Notes: generated from the sequence alone by a model not told the origin. A DNA stretch of 64,000 bases from Paenibacillus lactis (GCF_017873605.1 NZ_JAGGKI010000002.1:1-64000), one strand, 5' to 3'. Counted from the stretch's first letter, positions 8,420 to 17,283 are shown. Made by a program: numbers and translations.

Positions 8420-8887
8420 ATGAAGGTATCCATGGATCGAAAGACTCAGCTGGCGATGAGCCTTTACAAAGTGCTTGCCAACTCGTTCAAAAGCGTGAGC
8501 GAGCATGTCGTAAACGGCGGTAAAACCGAAGGCTTAAACCCGACGTCTTTTGCCGTCATGGAAATATTGCATAATGCAGGCCGCCTGCCTATTCAGCAGA
8601 TCGGATCCCAGCTGCTCCTGCAGAGCGGCAACGTGACCTATGTCGTCGACCGACTCGAAGAGAAGGGGCTCGTGCGGCGCAGCCCTTGCCCCGAGGACCG
8701 ACGGGTGATCTATGCCGAGCTGACCCCGCAAGGCGAAGCTCTTATGCAGAGGCTTTATCCTGAGCATGAACGCCAGATCTTATATGCGCTGGAAGGGTTA
8801 AATGAAGAGGAGAAGCTCCAGCTCATCCGGCTCCTTCGAAAAATGGGGGAATATGCGAAGCAAGCCCATTCTTCGGCACGTCGGTAG
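8420..8887 (+). CDS. MarR-family transcriptional regulator
   Basis: This 155-residue winged-helix regulator has the recognition region IQQIGSQLLLQSGNVTYVVDRLEEKGLV and the wing motif RSPCPEDRRVIYAELTPQG typical of MarR/OhrR proteins. One cysteine lies in the wing, not at the OhrR N-terminal position, so peroxide sensing of the OhrR type is not indicated. GGCGGGGA precedes the ATG weakly. The gene is divergent from ecsAB and upstream of a DHA2 exporter in convergent orientation. The ligand is unknown. Confidence 0.9.
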   Translation: MKVSMDRKTQLAMSLYKVLANSFKSVSEHVVNGGKTEGLNPTSFAVMEILHNAGRLPIQQIGSQLLLQSGNVTYVVDRLEEKGLVRRSPCPEDRRVIYAELTPQGEALMQRLYPEHERQILYALEGLNEEEKLQLIRLLRKMGEYAKQAHSSARR

Positions 8888-8913
8888 TGTCCTGAAAAAA
8901 GGACAACATAGGA

Positions 8914-8957
8914 AAGAACCCTGTCCTCCATGGGAGACAGGGTTCTTCGTATTTTTC
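8914..8957 (+). terminator. Terminator after marR
   Basis: An 11-bp stem (AGAACCCTGTC / GACAGGGTTCT) is followed by TCGTATTTTTC. Confidence 0.9.
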
Positions 8958-9074
8958 AATGATTAATATAGCCGCATCTTAAAAAGTCCTAACGAACATT
9001 TTATGAATACATCCATCGGACATTTCGCTCATGCAAATTCAGTCTGTGTCTATGTTAATGAAACAGCCGCGTGG

Positions 9075-10595
9075 TCAGTTCCCCGGTGACGCCTCTCCGT
9101 CGGTCTCATCCTCAGGCTGAGGAGGCGCATTGCGGAAGGCCGCTACAATCAGCATACAAACAACAGCCATGACGGCCATGCCGATGAACAAAGAGTTCAA
9201 GCTTCCTTCCAAAATGCCGCTCAGCAATCCGCCTGCTCCCTCCGGAAGCTCCGCCGTCCCGTGCGGAGAAAGCAGCTTGTTAATATCGTCACTGGTAATG
9301 CCGACCGCATCCGGTTCAGCTGCAAGCCGGTTTGCAATCCCGGCATTCACCCATAATCCGAACACCGCAACGCCAACCGTCTGGCCAAAGGTCCGGATAA
9401 AGGAATTCAGCGCCGTCGAGGCTCCCCGCACCTGATAACCGACCGATGACTGGGCAATAATCTGAAACAATGTCGAAATATACCCGAAGCCCAGCCCGTA
9501 AATGAACGTAAACGTCAGCAGCAGGGCGAGTGCCGTCTCCTTATGCATAAATGCCAGCCCGACGGCCCCGATGATGAGAAAAACGACACCGATCAAAGCG
9601 GTTTTGCGGGATCCCGTCTTCACGATCAGGCGTCCCCCGATCACCGATCCGATCAGCCAGCCGATGGACATCGGAGCCAGCGACAGACCTGACAAGGTGG
9701 CATTGCCTCCCCTGACGCCTTGAATCCATAGCGGCAAATAAGTGGTTAATCCGATGATCAGTGCGCTTACGAGAATATTCGCCAGCGTGGACACGGAAAT
9801 ATCCCGGATCTTGAATAAATTCAGCGGCAGCATCGGCTCCTTTACGCGGCTCTCTACGATCAAAAAGGCAATGAGAAGCACCACGGAACCTCCGATAAGG
9901 CCGAGCATCATCGGGGATGTCCAGGAATAGCCCTCTCCCCCTCCGACAGCCAGCGCGAAGAGAAGCGCCGTCATGCCGACCGCAAACAATGCCGCGCCGG
10001 TATAATCGATCGAAACCTGGCGGGTTGTACGCTCTTCCCGGAAATAGCGGAGAATCAACCAGATGGAAACAACGCCGAACGGCATATGGAATACAAAAAT
10101 CCAGTGCCAGGACAGAAAGTCGACAAAGTATCCTCCAATCAATGGACCGATCAGGGAAGAAATGCCCCATACGGAGCTGATCATTCCCTGAACCTTCCCT
10201 CTCTCCTCCAGGTTGTAGATGTCCCCGATAACCGTAAAGGTCACGGGGATAACCGCCCCGGCCCCAATCCCCTGGATCGCCCGGAAAATAATGAGCTGCG
10301 TCATGCTCTGCGAGAGGCCGCACAGCAGCGACCCCGCCAGGAATATGAGGGAGCCGTACAGAAATACCGGCTTTCGCCCGTACAGATCGCTAACCTTGCC
10401 GAAAATCGGCGTCGTGACGGCCATCGTTAGCAAGAACGCCGTAAAGATCCAGCTCATTAGACTAACACTGCCGAAGCTGCTAATAATCGCCGGTCCTGCA
10501 GGACCGACAACCGTTCCTTCGATCGCGGCCATAAAGGTCGACAGCAAAATACCGACCAGGATATAGCCCCGCTTATTTTGTTTCAGTGCATTCAC
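9075..10595 (-). CDS. MFS drug exporter, DHA2 (EmrB/QacA) family
   Basis: The protein of about 506 residues has 14 predicted membrane spans. Motif A is [17 protein letters not shown], and a DHA2-type motif C region ([17 protein letters not shown], then [14 protein letters not shown]) is present. Such proteins expel lipophilic cations, dyes or peptides by proton antiport. The GTG at 10595 follows AAAGGGG/GAAGGA. A frame open to 10736 would run through the upstream operon's terminator (10697-10732), so the shorter start is chosen. The substrate cannot be read from sequence; the nearby MarR gene is a possible regulator. Confidence 0.9.
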   Translation of the reverse strand: MNALKQNKRGYILVGILLSTFMAAIEGTVVGPAGPAIISSFGSVSLMSWIFTAFLLTMAVTTPIFGKVSDLYGRKPVFLYGSLIFLAGSLLCGLSQSMTQLIIFRAIQGIGAGAVIPVTFTVIGDIYNLEERGKVQGMISSVWGISSLIGPLIGGYFVDFLSWHWIFVFHMPFGVVSIWLILRYFREERTTRQVSIDYTGAALFAVGMTALLFALAVGGGEGYSWTSPMMLGLIGGSVVLLIAFLIVESRVKEPMLPLNLFKIRDISVSTLANILVSALIIGLTTYLPLWIQGVRGGNATLSGLSLAPMSIGWLIGSVIGGRLIVKTGSRKTALIGVVFLIIGAVGLAFMHKETALALLLTFTFIYGLGFGYISTLFQIIAQSSVGYQVRGASTALNSFIRTFGQTVGVAVFGLWVNAGIANRLAAEPDAVGITSDDINKLLSPHGTAELPEGAGGLLSGILEGSLNSLFIGMAVMAVVCMLIVAAFRNAPPQPEDETDGEASPGN

Positions 10596-10696
10596 GTATC
10601 CTTCGTCCCCTTTACTTTGAACAGCTCTTGACCGCCCGCCCCAGGGCGCCCATCCCCCGGCGATTAAGGATATGCGAAAAAGAGCTGACCACAGTA

Positions 10697-10732
10697 TAAA
10701 AAGCGCCTCCCAAAAATGCAGGAGCGCTTTTC
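10697..10732 (-). terminator. Terminator after the ECF transporter operon
   Basis: Arms AAAAGCGC(T)CC and GGAGGCGCTTTTT (minus strand) flank a nine-base loop, ending in a T run. It lies 19 bases past the ATPase stop. Confidence 0.85.
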
Positions 10733-10750
10733 GCACATGTAATATTTCTA

Positions 10751-12430
10751 TTATAAATGCTGCTTGGGGATATGCACAGACTCTTCTTGGTTTCTGCCCC
10801 GAAGATGAATCACGGAATCGGCGTACGGCCGCATGATGTCCGGATCGTGCGTAATCATCAGGATCGCAGCGCCCTCGTCAATGACAAACCGGCAGAGCTG
10901 GACGATGCGCTCCATAGCGGCATAATCCATGCCGGAGGTCGGCTCGTCCAAAATATAAAGCGGCCTGGCAAGGATCATTTGGCTGATCAGACTGAGCAGC
11001 CGCTTCTCTCCTTGGCTGAGCAGATAAGGGGACATATGAAGGCGCTTGGCTAAGCCTGCCGTTTCAAGCAGATGGTTCGCTCTGCTCCGCTCGGCGTCTG
11101 TCATCTCCGGGCGCTTGGCTGCAGACAGACCGCCATGCAGGCTGTAGACCAGCTCTTCCCAGACATTCGGAGCCGTAAACATATATTCGGGCTGTTGGAA
11201 CACATAGCCGATCCGCTCGGCCCGGCGATGCACCGGAATCCCGGTGAGATCTTCCCCCCGCCACAGAATACTCCCTTTCGGCGCCGGCAAAAGGCCCATG
11301 ATCAAACGGCTCAGCGTCGTCTTGCCCGAGCCGTTCTCTCCCGTCAGAAGCGCCCAGCTGCGAGCCTCCAGAACGGCATCGACAGGGCTGAGCGCCTCCC
11401 GCCCGCCGGGATAGCTGTAATGGAGCGAGCGCAGCTCGAGCAGCGGCTCAGGGGGCCTGGCTGCGGGTGCTGCGGCGGGCGCATTTGGCGCGGCCGCGGT
11501 GGTGGGCGCAGCCGACGCCGATTGTGACGCGGCGCCTTGCATGCCTGCGGCATCTTCCGCTGGCGCCGTGACAGGCGCGACGATTGGCGGGGCGATTGGC
11601 GGGGCGGCTCCGCCGCGAGCTACCTGCGGCGCCACGGCGCCCCTCGCGGCCGCGCCGCCAGCTGCCTCCCCTGCGGGACGAGGCAGCAGCCCCAGCTGCG
11701 CCAGCTGCTCCCCGCAGCGGCGCAGCAGCTCCTCCGGCGGCCCGTCGAGCACGAAGGTGCCGCCGTCCAGGACGATGACGCGCTGCGCGGCGCGCGCGGC
11801 ATCGTCAAAGCGGCCGGACGCCGTAATGAGCGTCCGGCCCTCGCCCTGCAGCGCTTCGCACAGCTGCAGGAATCTCGCCTGCGCAGCCGCATCAAGGCTC
11901 GCGCAGGCGTCGTCGAAGACGTACAGCCGCGGCTGCAGGGCCAGCACCGCGGCAATGGCGGTGCGCTGCCGCTGTCCGCCGGACAGGCTGCGCACCGGAT
12001 CGGACCGCCGGTCCAGCAGATCGACCGCAGTCAAGGAGGCCACGATGCGCCGCTCGATCTCTTCCGGCGCAACCCGCAGGTTCTCCGGCCCGAATGCTGC
12101 CTCATCCTCGACGATGCCCTGGACAAGCTGCGCATCGGGATCCTGGAACAGCACCCCCATCGCCTCCGTAACATCGGCGAGCGGGGCTGAGGCAGGATCC
12201 ATCCCGTCCAGCAGCAGAACGCCTTCCCGGGTTCCGCCCCCGCTTCGCGGAAGAAGACCGCTGAGCAGCTGGCACAGCGTGGATTTACCGCTTCCGCTTG
12301 CCCCGATCACGGCCGTCCACTCGCCCGGCTGCACCGTGAAGCTAAGCTGATGCAGGACCGGCCGCTCCTCGCCGTCGTACATAAAACCGACGTCCCGGCA
12401 CTCCACCTTCGTTCCGATCAAGCGAATCAT
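10751..12430 (-). CDS. Fused double ATPase of a YkoE-type ECF vitamin transporter (YkoD-like)
   Basis: This 559-residue protein contains two ABC ATPases. Domain 1 has Walker [10 protein letters not shown] (43-51), LSGGQRQR (149-156) and Walker [13 protein letters not shown], where the usual catalytic Glu is Asp. Domain 2 has [17 protein letters not shown] and [12 protein letters not shown]. They are joined by a linker of about 80 residues made almost only of Ala, Pro, Gly and Val, which is unusual. The ATG at 12430 overlaps the S-component stop (ATGA). It powers import together with the adjacent S and T components. Substrate, by analogy with B. subtilis YkoEDC, is thiamine or its hydroxymethylpyrimidine precursor. 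Confidence 0.9.
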   Translation of the reverse strand: MIRLIGTKVECRDVGFMYDGEERPVLHQLSFTVQPGEWTAVIGASGSGKSTLCQLLSGLLPRSGGGTREGVLLLDGMDPASAPLADVTEAMGVLFQDPDAQLVQGIVEDEAAFGPENLRVAPEEIERRIVASLTAVDLLDRRSDPVRSLSGGQRQRTAIAAVLALQPRLYVFDDACASLDAAAQARFLQLCEALQGEGRTLITASGRFDDAARAAQRVIVLDGGTFVLDGPPEELLRRCGEQLAQLGLLPRPAGEAAGGAAARGAVAPQVARGGAAPPIAPPIVAPVTAPAEDAAGMQGAASQSASAAPTTAAAPNAPAAAPAARPPEPLLELRSLHYSYPGGREALSPVDAVLEARSWALLTGENGSGKTTLSRLIMGLLPAPKGSILWRGEDLTGIPVHRRAERIGYVFQQPEYMFTAPNVWEELVYSLHGGLSAAKRPEMTDAERSRANHLLETAGLAKRLHMSPYLLSQGEKRLLSLISQMILARPLYILDEPTSGMDYAAMERIVQLCRFVIDEGAAILMITHDPDIMRPYADSVIHLRGRNQEESVHIPKQHL

Positions 12431-13017
12431 CCCTTCGCGCTGACGGCAAATCTGCGCAGCAGCCCCGTCTTCGCCAAAGCTTCGCCCAGCACTTTCGTCA
12501 GCAGGCCGCACAGGAAGATGCCGCTCAGGATCCGCACAACCAGCGCAATCCCCAGAACACCGATCGGCCATGCTGTGTAGCCGAACATATTCGCGGCAAA
12601 CACGAACCAGAGCGGCACCATCGCGCCGCCGACCAGCATAAGCACACCCGTGCTCCAATTCCGGTAACGCACAGCCGCAAATATAATCTCCGCGATGACC
12701 ATGTAGCATGCGGCGGCGACAAAGCATGACGCAATGCCGTAAACCGTTCCCGTCATGGCCTGGATCGTCCCTCCGATCGCATAAGTGACAACCGCCGTTC
12801 CGGGTTTACGGATGATGTAATAAGCCAACAGGCCGTACACCATGTAGATGCCTGTGGTCGTCGATGTCGCGATCGGTCCGCCAAGGCTGCTCAGCAGCTT
12901 GTTGACCGGCCCGATATACACGGTGATGACGGCGTTGACCGCAGCCAGCATCGCCATCAGAATAATTTCCTGGGTCGTGAATGCAAACCATTTTCGATTC
13001 GTTGATGAATGATTCAA
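12427..13017 (-). CDS. ECF transporter S component, YkoE family
   Basis: A 196-residue membrane protein with five or six spans. The segments GIYMVYGLLAYYIIRKPG and EIIFAAVRYRNW are characteristic of YkoE, the substrate-binding subunit of a hydroxymethylpyrimidine/thiamine ECF importer. The start is TTG at 13017 with an excellent ribosome binding site (TAAGGAGG). It overlaps the double-ATPase gene by four bases. The gene has its own promoter and a structured leader (see 13038-13150), although the T-component gene lies just upstream on the same strand. Confidence 0.85.
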   Translation of the reverse strand: MNHSSTNRKWFAFTTQEIILMAMLAAVNAVITVYIGPVNKLLSSLGGPIATSTTTGIYMVYGLLAYYIIRKPGTAVVTYAIGGTIQAMTGTVYGIASCFVAAACYMVIAEIIFAAVRYRNWSTGVLMLVGGAMVPLWFVFAANMFGYTAWPIGVLGIALVVRILSGIFLCGLLTKVLGEALAKTGLLRRFAVSAKG

Positions 13018-13037
13018 AATTAATCCTCCTTAGGTAC

Positions 13038-13150
13038 CGTCCAAATCGGCCAGCGCGAGCTGATAGGGTTCACAGGGGTCCCGCAGCCAACCGAATATGC
13101 TAGTCCGAAAATTAAGCTGCTAGACTACAGATTTCGGGCCGAGCTGGACG
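13038..13150 (-). promoter_or_regulatory. Structured 5' leader of the ykoE-like gene, riboswitch candidate
   Basis: On the minus strand a 14-bp closing stem pairs CGTCCAGCTCGGCC (13150-13137) with GGCCGATTTGGACG (13051-13038), with one wobble and one mismatch. It encloses about 85 nt holding at least two hairpins: TAGTC/GACTA inside CGAA/TTCG, and CAGC-TCGC-GCTG. The closing stem ends 8 bases before the AGGAGG of the S-component gene, so its opening could control translation. The inner stretch ACCCCTGTGAACCCTATC loosely recalls the TPP aptamer core, but CUGAGA and CGUAGGGA are missing. Structure is seen; ligand control is inferred. Confidence 0.5.
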
Positions 13151-13164
13151 CTTTGCTAAGTCAT

Positions 13165-13193
13165 ATTTTGCATATATCCGTGCTTATCGTCAA
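13165..13193 (-). promoter_or_regulatory. Sigma-A-like promoter of the ykoE-like gene
   Basis: TTGACG (13193-13188) and CAAAAT (13170-13165) are separated by 17 bp, which would give a leader of about 140 nt containing the structured element. Confidence 0.5.
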
Positions 13194-13222
13194 CCACATT
13201 TTAATATAATCTGGTTAACAAT

Positions 13223-13981
13223 TTAAACAATCCACCCCAATAATGCCGTTAACAAGACGTAGGCGAATGCAGAAATTACATGCATCGGCGAAATGTTAAC
13301 CGTCTGGCGAAACGTTCTGTCCGGATATGCTCCAAAGCCCTTGGCCTCCATTGCACCGGCTGTCTGCTGAACCCGCCGCAGCGCATTTAACAGCACGGAT
13401 GATACGAATGCCAGCACATAGCGGATTCGGCTCATGAGCCCCTTGGGAGGCTGGTGTCCCCTAACCTGCTGAGCTGCCCGAATCTGTGCTCCCTCCTGCT
13501 CCAAGAGCGGAATAAACGTGAGCGCGGCGGAAATGCCGAAGGCAAAACGGTACGGAACGCCAAGCCTGCGATTCAGCTCTGCCACCAGCTCCCGCGGGTC
13601 GGTCGTAACGATATAAGCCATCGAGGATAAAAACAGCGTAAACATCCGCAGCGTCATCGCTCCCGCGGCATTCAGCCCTTCGGTCGTAATCGTCAAAGGT
13701 CCCCATTGCATCCACACGGTTTCCCCCTTCACCGTCAAGCCGGTCAAGATGAAATACGGGATAGCCACGACGGCAATCAGCCGGATGCCCAGAAGCAAGC
13801 TTCTCCAGGTTAGTTGCCCGGCGAATCGCGCCGTGCCGATGCATAGAAGCAGAAACACCCCCTGCTGCCAGGCCTGGTCCAGCATCATGGCGATGACCGC
13901 GGTACACAGCAGAATGACCAGCTTGCTTAACGGATCGTATCGATGAAGGAGAGAGCTTCCCCTCCTGTACTGAATCAACAT
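13223..13981 (-). CDS. ECF transporter T component (EcfT/CbiQ/YkoC family)
   Basis: A transmembrane coupling subunit of about 252 residues. It starts MLIQYRRGSSLLHRYDPLSK, and the N-terminal D-P-x-x-K is the family hallmark. Near the C-terminal third it has the coupling-helix region AAQQVRGHQPPKG with the Ala-Arg-Gly type motif (QVRG). It links the S component to the double ATPase. The ATG at 13981 follows GGGAGAGG and lies two bases after the GNAT stop, so the two are translationally coupled. The 205-bp gap to ykoE holds a separate promoter, so T and S/A subunits may be regulated differently. Confidence 0.88.
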   Translation of the reverse strand: MLIQYRRGSSLLHRYDPLSKLVILLCTAVIAMMLDQAWQQGVFLLLCIGTARFAGQLTWRSLLLGIRLIAVVAIPYFILTGLTVKGETVWMQWGPLTITTEGLNAAGAMTLRMFTLFLSSMAYIVTTDPRELVAELNRRLGVPYRFAFGISAALTFIPLLEQEGAQIRAAQQVRGHQPPKGLMSRIRYVLAFVSSVLLNALRRVQQTAGAMEAKGFGAYPDRTFRQTVNISPMHVISAFAYVLLTALLGWIV

Positions 13982-13983
13982 GC

Positions 13984-14571
13984 CTATCCAACCTCTCCCT
14001 TGCGATGATTCCAATCCCTTTTCAACATTGAAAAAACTACTGCATCTGCATATCCCGTGGAGGTATGCCGGTACTCCCGCAATACGCCTTCCCGCGTATA
14101 GCCTAAACGCTCAAAAAACCGTACCGCTCGCGCATTGCCCGGTTGAACAAAGGCTTCGATCCGATTCAGGCCCATCTCTTGAAAAGCAAACCTCATCGCA
14201 AGCTCGGCTGCTTCCGTCATAAAGCCTTTTCCCTGACAATCGCTAGCCAGCTCGCAGCCGAATTCCCCCCGGTACGCCCCAGCCAGCTGCCATTGGTTCA
14301 GTCCGCAGCTGCCAATGACCCGTCCGGAGCCGGTAAGCTCAATGCCCCACCTGAGCGCATCCTCCTCTTCCGACATGGCGTTTAGCCATGCGATGAGCGC
14401 CGCCGCATCCGCTGCCGCGTGCATAGCCGGCAGCGCGGTAAACTTCCTCGTATCTGGATCGGACCAGCACCGGAGCATATCCGCAGCGTCATCCTCAGTA
14501 AGCCTGCGGAGCCGGACCCGATCGCCCGCGAGCTCCGGAATATGACCTTCACATGCATACACCGCGTCCAC
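13984..14571 (-). CDS. GNAT N-acetyltransferase, RimJ/RimL type
   Basis: A protein of about 190 residues with the acetyl-CoA binding core. It shows GCELASDCQGKGFMTEA (motif A, Q-x-x-G-x-G/A-like) and NARAVRFFERLGYTREGVLREY, the pattern of ribosomal-protein or small-molecule acetyltransferases of the RimJ/L branch. The GTG start at 14571 or a GTG 12 bases downstream (better spaced from AAAGG) are both possible. It is immediately upstream of and coupled to the ECF T-component gene. The acceptor is unknown and the link to vitamin uptake may be only transcriptional. Confidence 0.85.
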   Translation of the reverse strand: MDAVYACEGHIPELAGDRVRLRRLTEDDAADMLRCWSDPDTRKFTALPAMHAAADAAALIAWLNAMSEEEDALRWGIELTGSGRVIGSCGLNQWQLAGAYRGEFGCELASDCQGKGFMTEAAELAMRFAFQEMGLNRIEAFVQPGNARAVRFFERLGYTREGVLREYRHTSTGYADAVVFSMLKRDWNHRKGEVG

Positions 14572-14784
14572 CCCTTTACAAAAATGCTGACTTGTATTTA
14601 ACGTTTTCGGTGATACTAACTGCGTGTATTAAAGATGTATAGCTTTAAGATTCCTTTGGCCCGGGATGTGCAAACATCCGCATGAGGGCTTCGATGCTAT
14701 CTATATTGATGGATTCGGGAGGCATCCGTCAATATGCGTAGCATCCCCCGTTCATCAGCATAGAACAGAGGAGGGATATTCGAT

Positions 14785-15774
14785 ATGTATATTACTTTAG
14801 TCGTTCTGATCGTTGTTGCTCTTATCGCCGCAGCCATCACGGAGATCGGATATCTCCAAATCACGCGGATGAAAGTCAAAAATGACCTGAAGCTGTTCAC
14901 CGTCCTTGAGCAGGCGGGATTGTACACGCGTGAAAAGTATGATTCGCTGAGCAAACAAGAGGTGAACATAACCAGCTTTGACGGGTTGAAGCTGTGCGGC
15001 GCATCCATCGAAGCGAATCCCGGCTCTAAGCACTGGATGCTCATCGTTCACGGGTATACCGGTTCCCGGGCGGTATCCACCCAGTTTATCGATATGTTCA
15101 CGGAGGAAGGCTACAATGTGCTGCTGATTGATCAGCGCCGGCACGGCCTCAGCGAAGGCCGATACACGACGTATGGATATTATGAAAAATACGATATCCA
15201 GGCATGGATTCGCTGGCTTACCTCACAATACGGGAAGGATATAGCCGTTGGACTGCATGGGCAATCCCTTGGCGGAGGCACCGTACTGGAATATTTATCG
15301 ATTGCGGATCCGCAAGTGAAGCTTGTCATAGCGGATTGTCCCTATTCCGACCTGACGGACCTCATCCGCCATCAGCTGTCCTCGCTTAATAAAATCCCGG
15401 CCAGACCTTTCCTATCCTGGGTCGATGCCCGAATACGGCGGAAAGCCGGCTTTAGCCTAAATCAGGTCAGCCCGATTCGCGCAGTGCGGGAAAGCACGCT
15501 GCCCGTCATGTTTATCCATGGGGCGAAGGACAATTACGTGCCAACCCGGATGAGTCTTGAAATGTATGAGGCGAAGCCTGAGCCGAAGAAGCTGCTGCTT
15601 GTCGAAGGAGCTATTCATGCCAATGCCTATCATATTGACCCGAAAGGCTACAGAGACGGAGTCCAATCGTTTCTGCGGGAGTATATGGGTCAACCCCAGG
15701 CCAGCCCGCAGCCCCGGCTGCAGCAAGCAGAAATGAGCGCCGTACCGATGGACCGTTCGCTTGAAAGCGTGTAG
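14785..15774 (+). CDS. Membrane-anchored alpha/beta hydrolase (YqkD-like)
   Basis: A 329-residue hydrolase with an N-terminal membrane anchor (residues 3-24). The oxyanion region is LIVHGYTGSR, the nucleophile elbow GQSLGG (in GLHGQSLGGGT), the acid Asp lies in HGAKDNYVP and the catalytic His in EGAIHAN. The arrangement and N-terminal anchor match B. subtilis YqkD and BAAT-like acyl hydrolases. AGAGGAGGG precedes the ATG. The C-terminal 30 residues are low-complexity and probably a tail. The substrate is unknown. It is monocistronic with a terminator. Confidence 0.88.
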   Translation: MYITLVVLIVVALIAAAITEIGYLQITRMKVKNDLKLFTVLEQAGLYTREKYDSLSKQEVNITSFDGLKLCGASIEANPGSKHWMLIVHGYTGSRAVSTQFIDMFTEEGYNVLLIDQRRHGLSEGRYTTYGYYEKYDIQAWIRWLTSQYGKDIAVGLHGQSLGGGTVLEYLSIADPQVKLVIADCPYSDLTDLIRHQLSSLNKIPARPFLSWVDARIRRKAGFSLNQVSPIRAVRESTLPVMFIHGAKDNYVPTRMSLEMYEAKPEPKKLLLVEGAIHANAYHIDPKGYRDGVQSFLREYMGQPQASPQPRLQQAEMSAVPMDRSLESV

Positions 15775-15802
15775 ACATCTTGAATTACGGAGCATGCAAT
15801 CA

Positions 15803-15862
15803 AAAAAGCAGCCCCGCGTCGGCCAAGGCCTGACCATCATCCAGGGCTGCTTTCATGTTTTT
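15803..15862 (+). terminator. Terminator after the alpha/beta hydrolase gene
   Basis: Stem AAAGCAGCCC (15805-15814) / GGGCTGCTTT (15844-15853) is followed by CATGTTTTTA. It also faces the convergent winged-helix gene. Confidence 0.85.
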
Positions 15863-15884
15863 ATCGAAAATGGGGAGCCGTCCG

Positions 15885-16190
15885 TTAAGCCATGGTGTCC
15901 GCTTTCTTCGCGTTGACCGGCTTCAGCACCTCGTTGCAGAGCTCCTTCAGCTTGCTCTGAAGCTCTTTGAATTCTTCGATGCCAGCCCCCGTCAGACTAT
16001 ATGCATCCCCATGAGCCGTCAGGAAATTTTCCTGCGTCAAGCGTTCAAGCTCATTCTTGACCTCCCGGTCACCAACCTTATACCCGTGGCGTTCGAGCTC
16101 GGGCTGCATTTCGCTGACGGTAAGGTCCCGTTCGTGAGCGTGATATAGCATGTGAATACCGATAAACAAATTTTGTACGTCTGCACGCAT
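15885..16190 (-). CDS. Winged-helix DNA-binding protein, PadR-like size, function unknown
   Basis: A 101-residue protein beginning MRADVQNLFIGIHMLYHA with a predicted winged helix (LTVSEMQPELERHGYKVGDREVKNELERLTQENFLTA). A short wing (YSLTGAGIEEFKEL) and an amphipathic C-terminal helix suited to dimerisation follow. I do not place it in a named family. AAGGAGGAG lies close before the ATG. An inverted repeat TAGGT-N4-ACCTA in its leader (16214-16227) is a candidate autoregulatory site. It is divergent from the fRMsr gene. Confidence 0.7.
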   Translation of the reverse strand: MRADVQNLFIGIHMLYHAHERDLTVSEMQPELERHGYKVGDREVKNELERLTQENFLTAHGDAYSLTGAGIEEFKELQSKLKELCNEVLKPVNAKKADTMA

Positions 16191-16213
16191 TCTGATCCTC
16201 TCCTCCTTGACAT

Positions 16214-16227
16214 TAGGTTGGCACCTA
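16214..16227. promoter_or_regulatory. Candidate operator for the winged-helix protein
   Basis: TAGGT-TGGC-ACCTA is a perfect 5-bp-arm inverted repeat 23 bp before the start codon, just upstream of the ribosome binding site. Whether the winged-helix protein binds here is inference. Confidence 0.35.
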
Positions 16228-16376
16228 TTCTGTCATTCATTACCCCTCGGAAGGTGCAGGGAATCAGCGGATTCTGATCGATACGGCCCGGACCGGATGC
16301 CAATGCTTGACGAATATCTTATACTTATACTATCGTGAGTGAACGATAACATGATTAAGGAAGGACGGGGAACACG

Positions 16377-16862
16377 ATGTTTCAAAATACGCCATACGAG
16401 GGTACCCGGAGCGAGCAGTACGCCCAGGTCCTTCAACAATTGAAGGCATTGATTCATGACGAGCCCAATGCGATTGCCAATCTCTCAAACGCCTCGGCCT
16501 TGCTGAAGCATTTTTTAACAGATACCAATTGGGTCGGCTTCTACCTCTATGACGGCAAGGAGCTGGTGCTCGGTCCCTTCCAGGGTCTGCCGGCCTGCAT
16601 CCGGATTCCGATGGGCCGCGGCGTATGCGGAACCGCCGCTGCCAAGCAATCCACCGTCCTGGTAGAGGATGTGCATGCATTCCCGGGACATATTGCGTGC
16701 GATGCCGCATCCAACAGCGAAATTGTCGTTCCGATCGTCGTTGACGGAGCGCTTTACGGCGTTCTGGATATCGACAGTCCGCTGAAGGGAAGATTCGATC
16801 AAGAGGATCAGCAGTTCCTGGAGGAATTCGTCCACATATTGGAAGGCTCTCTATCCCTGTAG
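16377..16862 (+). CDS. Free methionine-(R)-sulfoxide reductase, GAF-domain type (YtsP/MsrC)
   Basis: This 161-residue GAF-domain enzyme reduces free methionine-R-sulfoxide using thioredoxin. The three characteristic cysteines are present: C74 (LPACIRIPMG), C84 (GRGVCGTAA) and C108 (HIACDAASNSEIVVP). The latter segment also contains the substrate-binding Asp and Glu. Length matches B. subtilis YtsP and yeast fRMsr. AAGGAAGGA precedes the ATG. It sits alone, divergent from the winged-helix gene and upstream of a Gln-rich protein on the same strand. Confidence 0.92.
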   Translation: MFQNTPYEGTRSEQYAQVLQQLKALIHDEPNAIANLSNASALLKHFLTDTNWVGFYLYDGKELVLGPFQGLPACIRIPMGRGVCGTAAAKQSTVLVEDVHAFPGHIACDAASNSEIVVPIVVDGALYGVLDIDSPLKGRFDQEDQQFLEEFVHILEGSLSL

Positions 16863-16938
16863 ACCGGATGTTTCCCCGTGTTGTTCCGCACAATAATCAA
16901 GGGTTCATACCTACAAACTCTTGAGGAGGAATACGCGC

Positions 16939-17283
16939 ATGTATTCAACGAACAACACGCAAATTTCGCAGCAAATCCGCCAGTGTGAGCAGTTGCTGCA
17001 GCAGCTGACGCAGCAAACGCAGCAAGCTTCCGCCATGTACCAGCAGATGATGCAGCAGGAGCAGCAGAACGCCGCCAGACTGGAAGAGCTTGCACAACGC
17101 GAGCGTCAAGCAACGCAAATGATCCAGTCCGCGCTGCAAGGGCACCAGACAGCGATTCAGCAGTTCCAGCAAATCTCTCAGCTGGTGAAGCAAGTGGAAT
17201 ATTCGGCGCGGGCTAATCAAGCCCAGCATATCCAGCCTACCTTCGGCCAAGGCTTCCCGAATACACATCAAGGCTTCCAATAA
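16939..17283 (+). CDS. Gln-rich coiled-coil protein, 114 residues, function unknown
   Basis: The protein begins MYSTNNTQISQQIRQCEQLL. About one third of its residues are Gln, arranged in heptad-like runs (QLLQQLTQQTQQASAMYQQM, then QQEQQNAARLEELAQRERQA) that predict a single long coiled coil. A short tail follows (QPTFGQGFPNTHQGFQ). Similar Gln-rich helical proteins in Bacillales include coat-associated proteins, but I cannot assign a role. GAGGAGGAAT precedes the ATG and a strong terminator follows, supporting a real gene. Confidence 0.8.
   Translation: MYSTNNTQISQQIRQCEQLLQQLTQQTQQASAMYQQMMQQEQQNAARLEELAQRERQATQMIQSALQGHQTAIQQFQQISQLVKQVEYSARANQAQHIQPTFGQGFPNTHQGFQ

Noticed and set aside
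9075..10736. 553-residue form of the MFS exporter
   Set aside because: Translation from 10736 would require transcription through the ECF operon terminator and adds 47 residues not typical of the family; a GTG with a ribosome binding site exists at 10595.
11499..12350. 283-codon plus-strand frame opposite the ECF double ATPase
   Set aside because: It is antisense to two clear ABC ATPase domains in a very GC-rich stretch, has Ala/Ser/Arg-biased composition and no ribosome binding site.
13018..13222. Canonical TPP (THI-box) riboswitch before the ykoE-like gene
   Set aside because: CUGAGA and CGUAGGGA are missing. Only a loose ACCC..UGAACC resemblance remains, so it is reported only as an unassigned structured leader.
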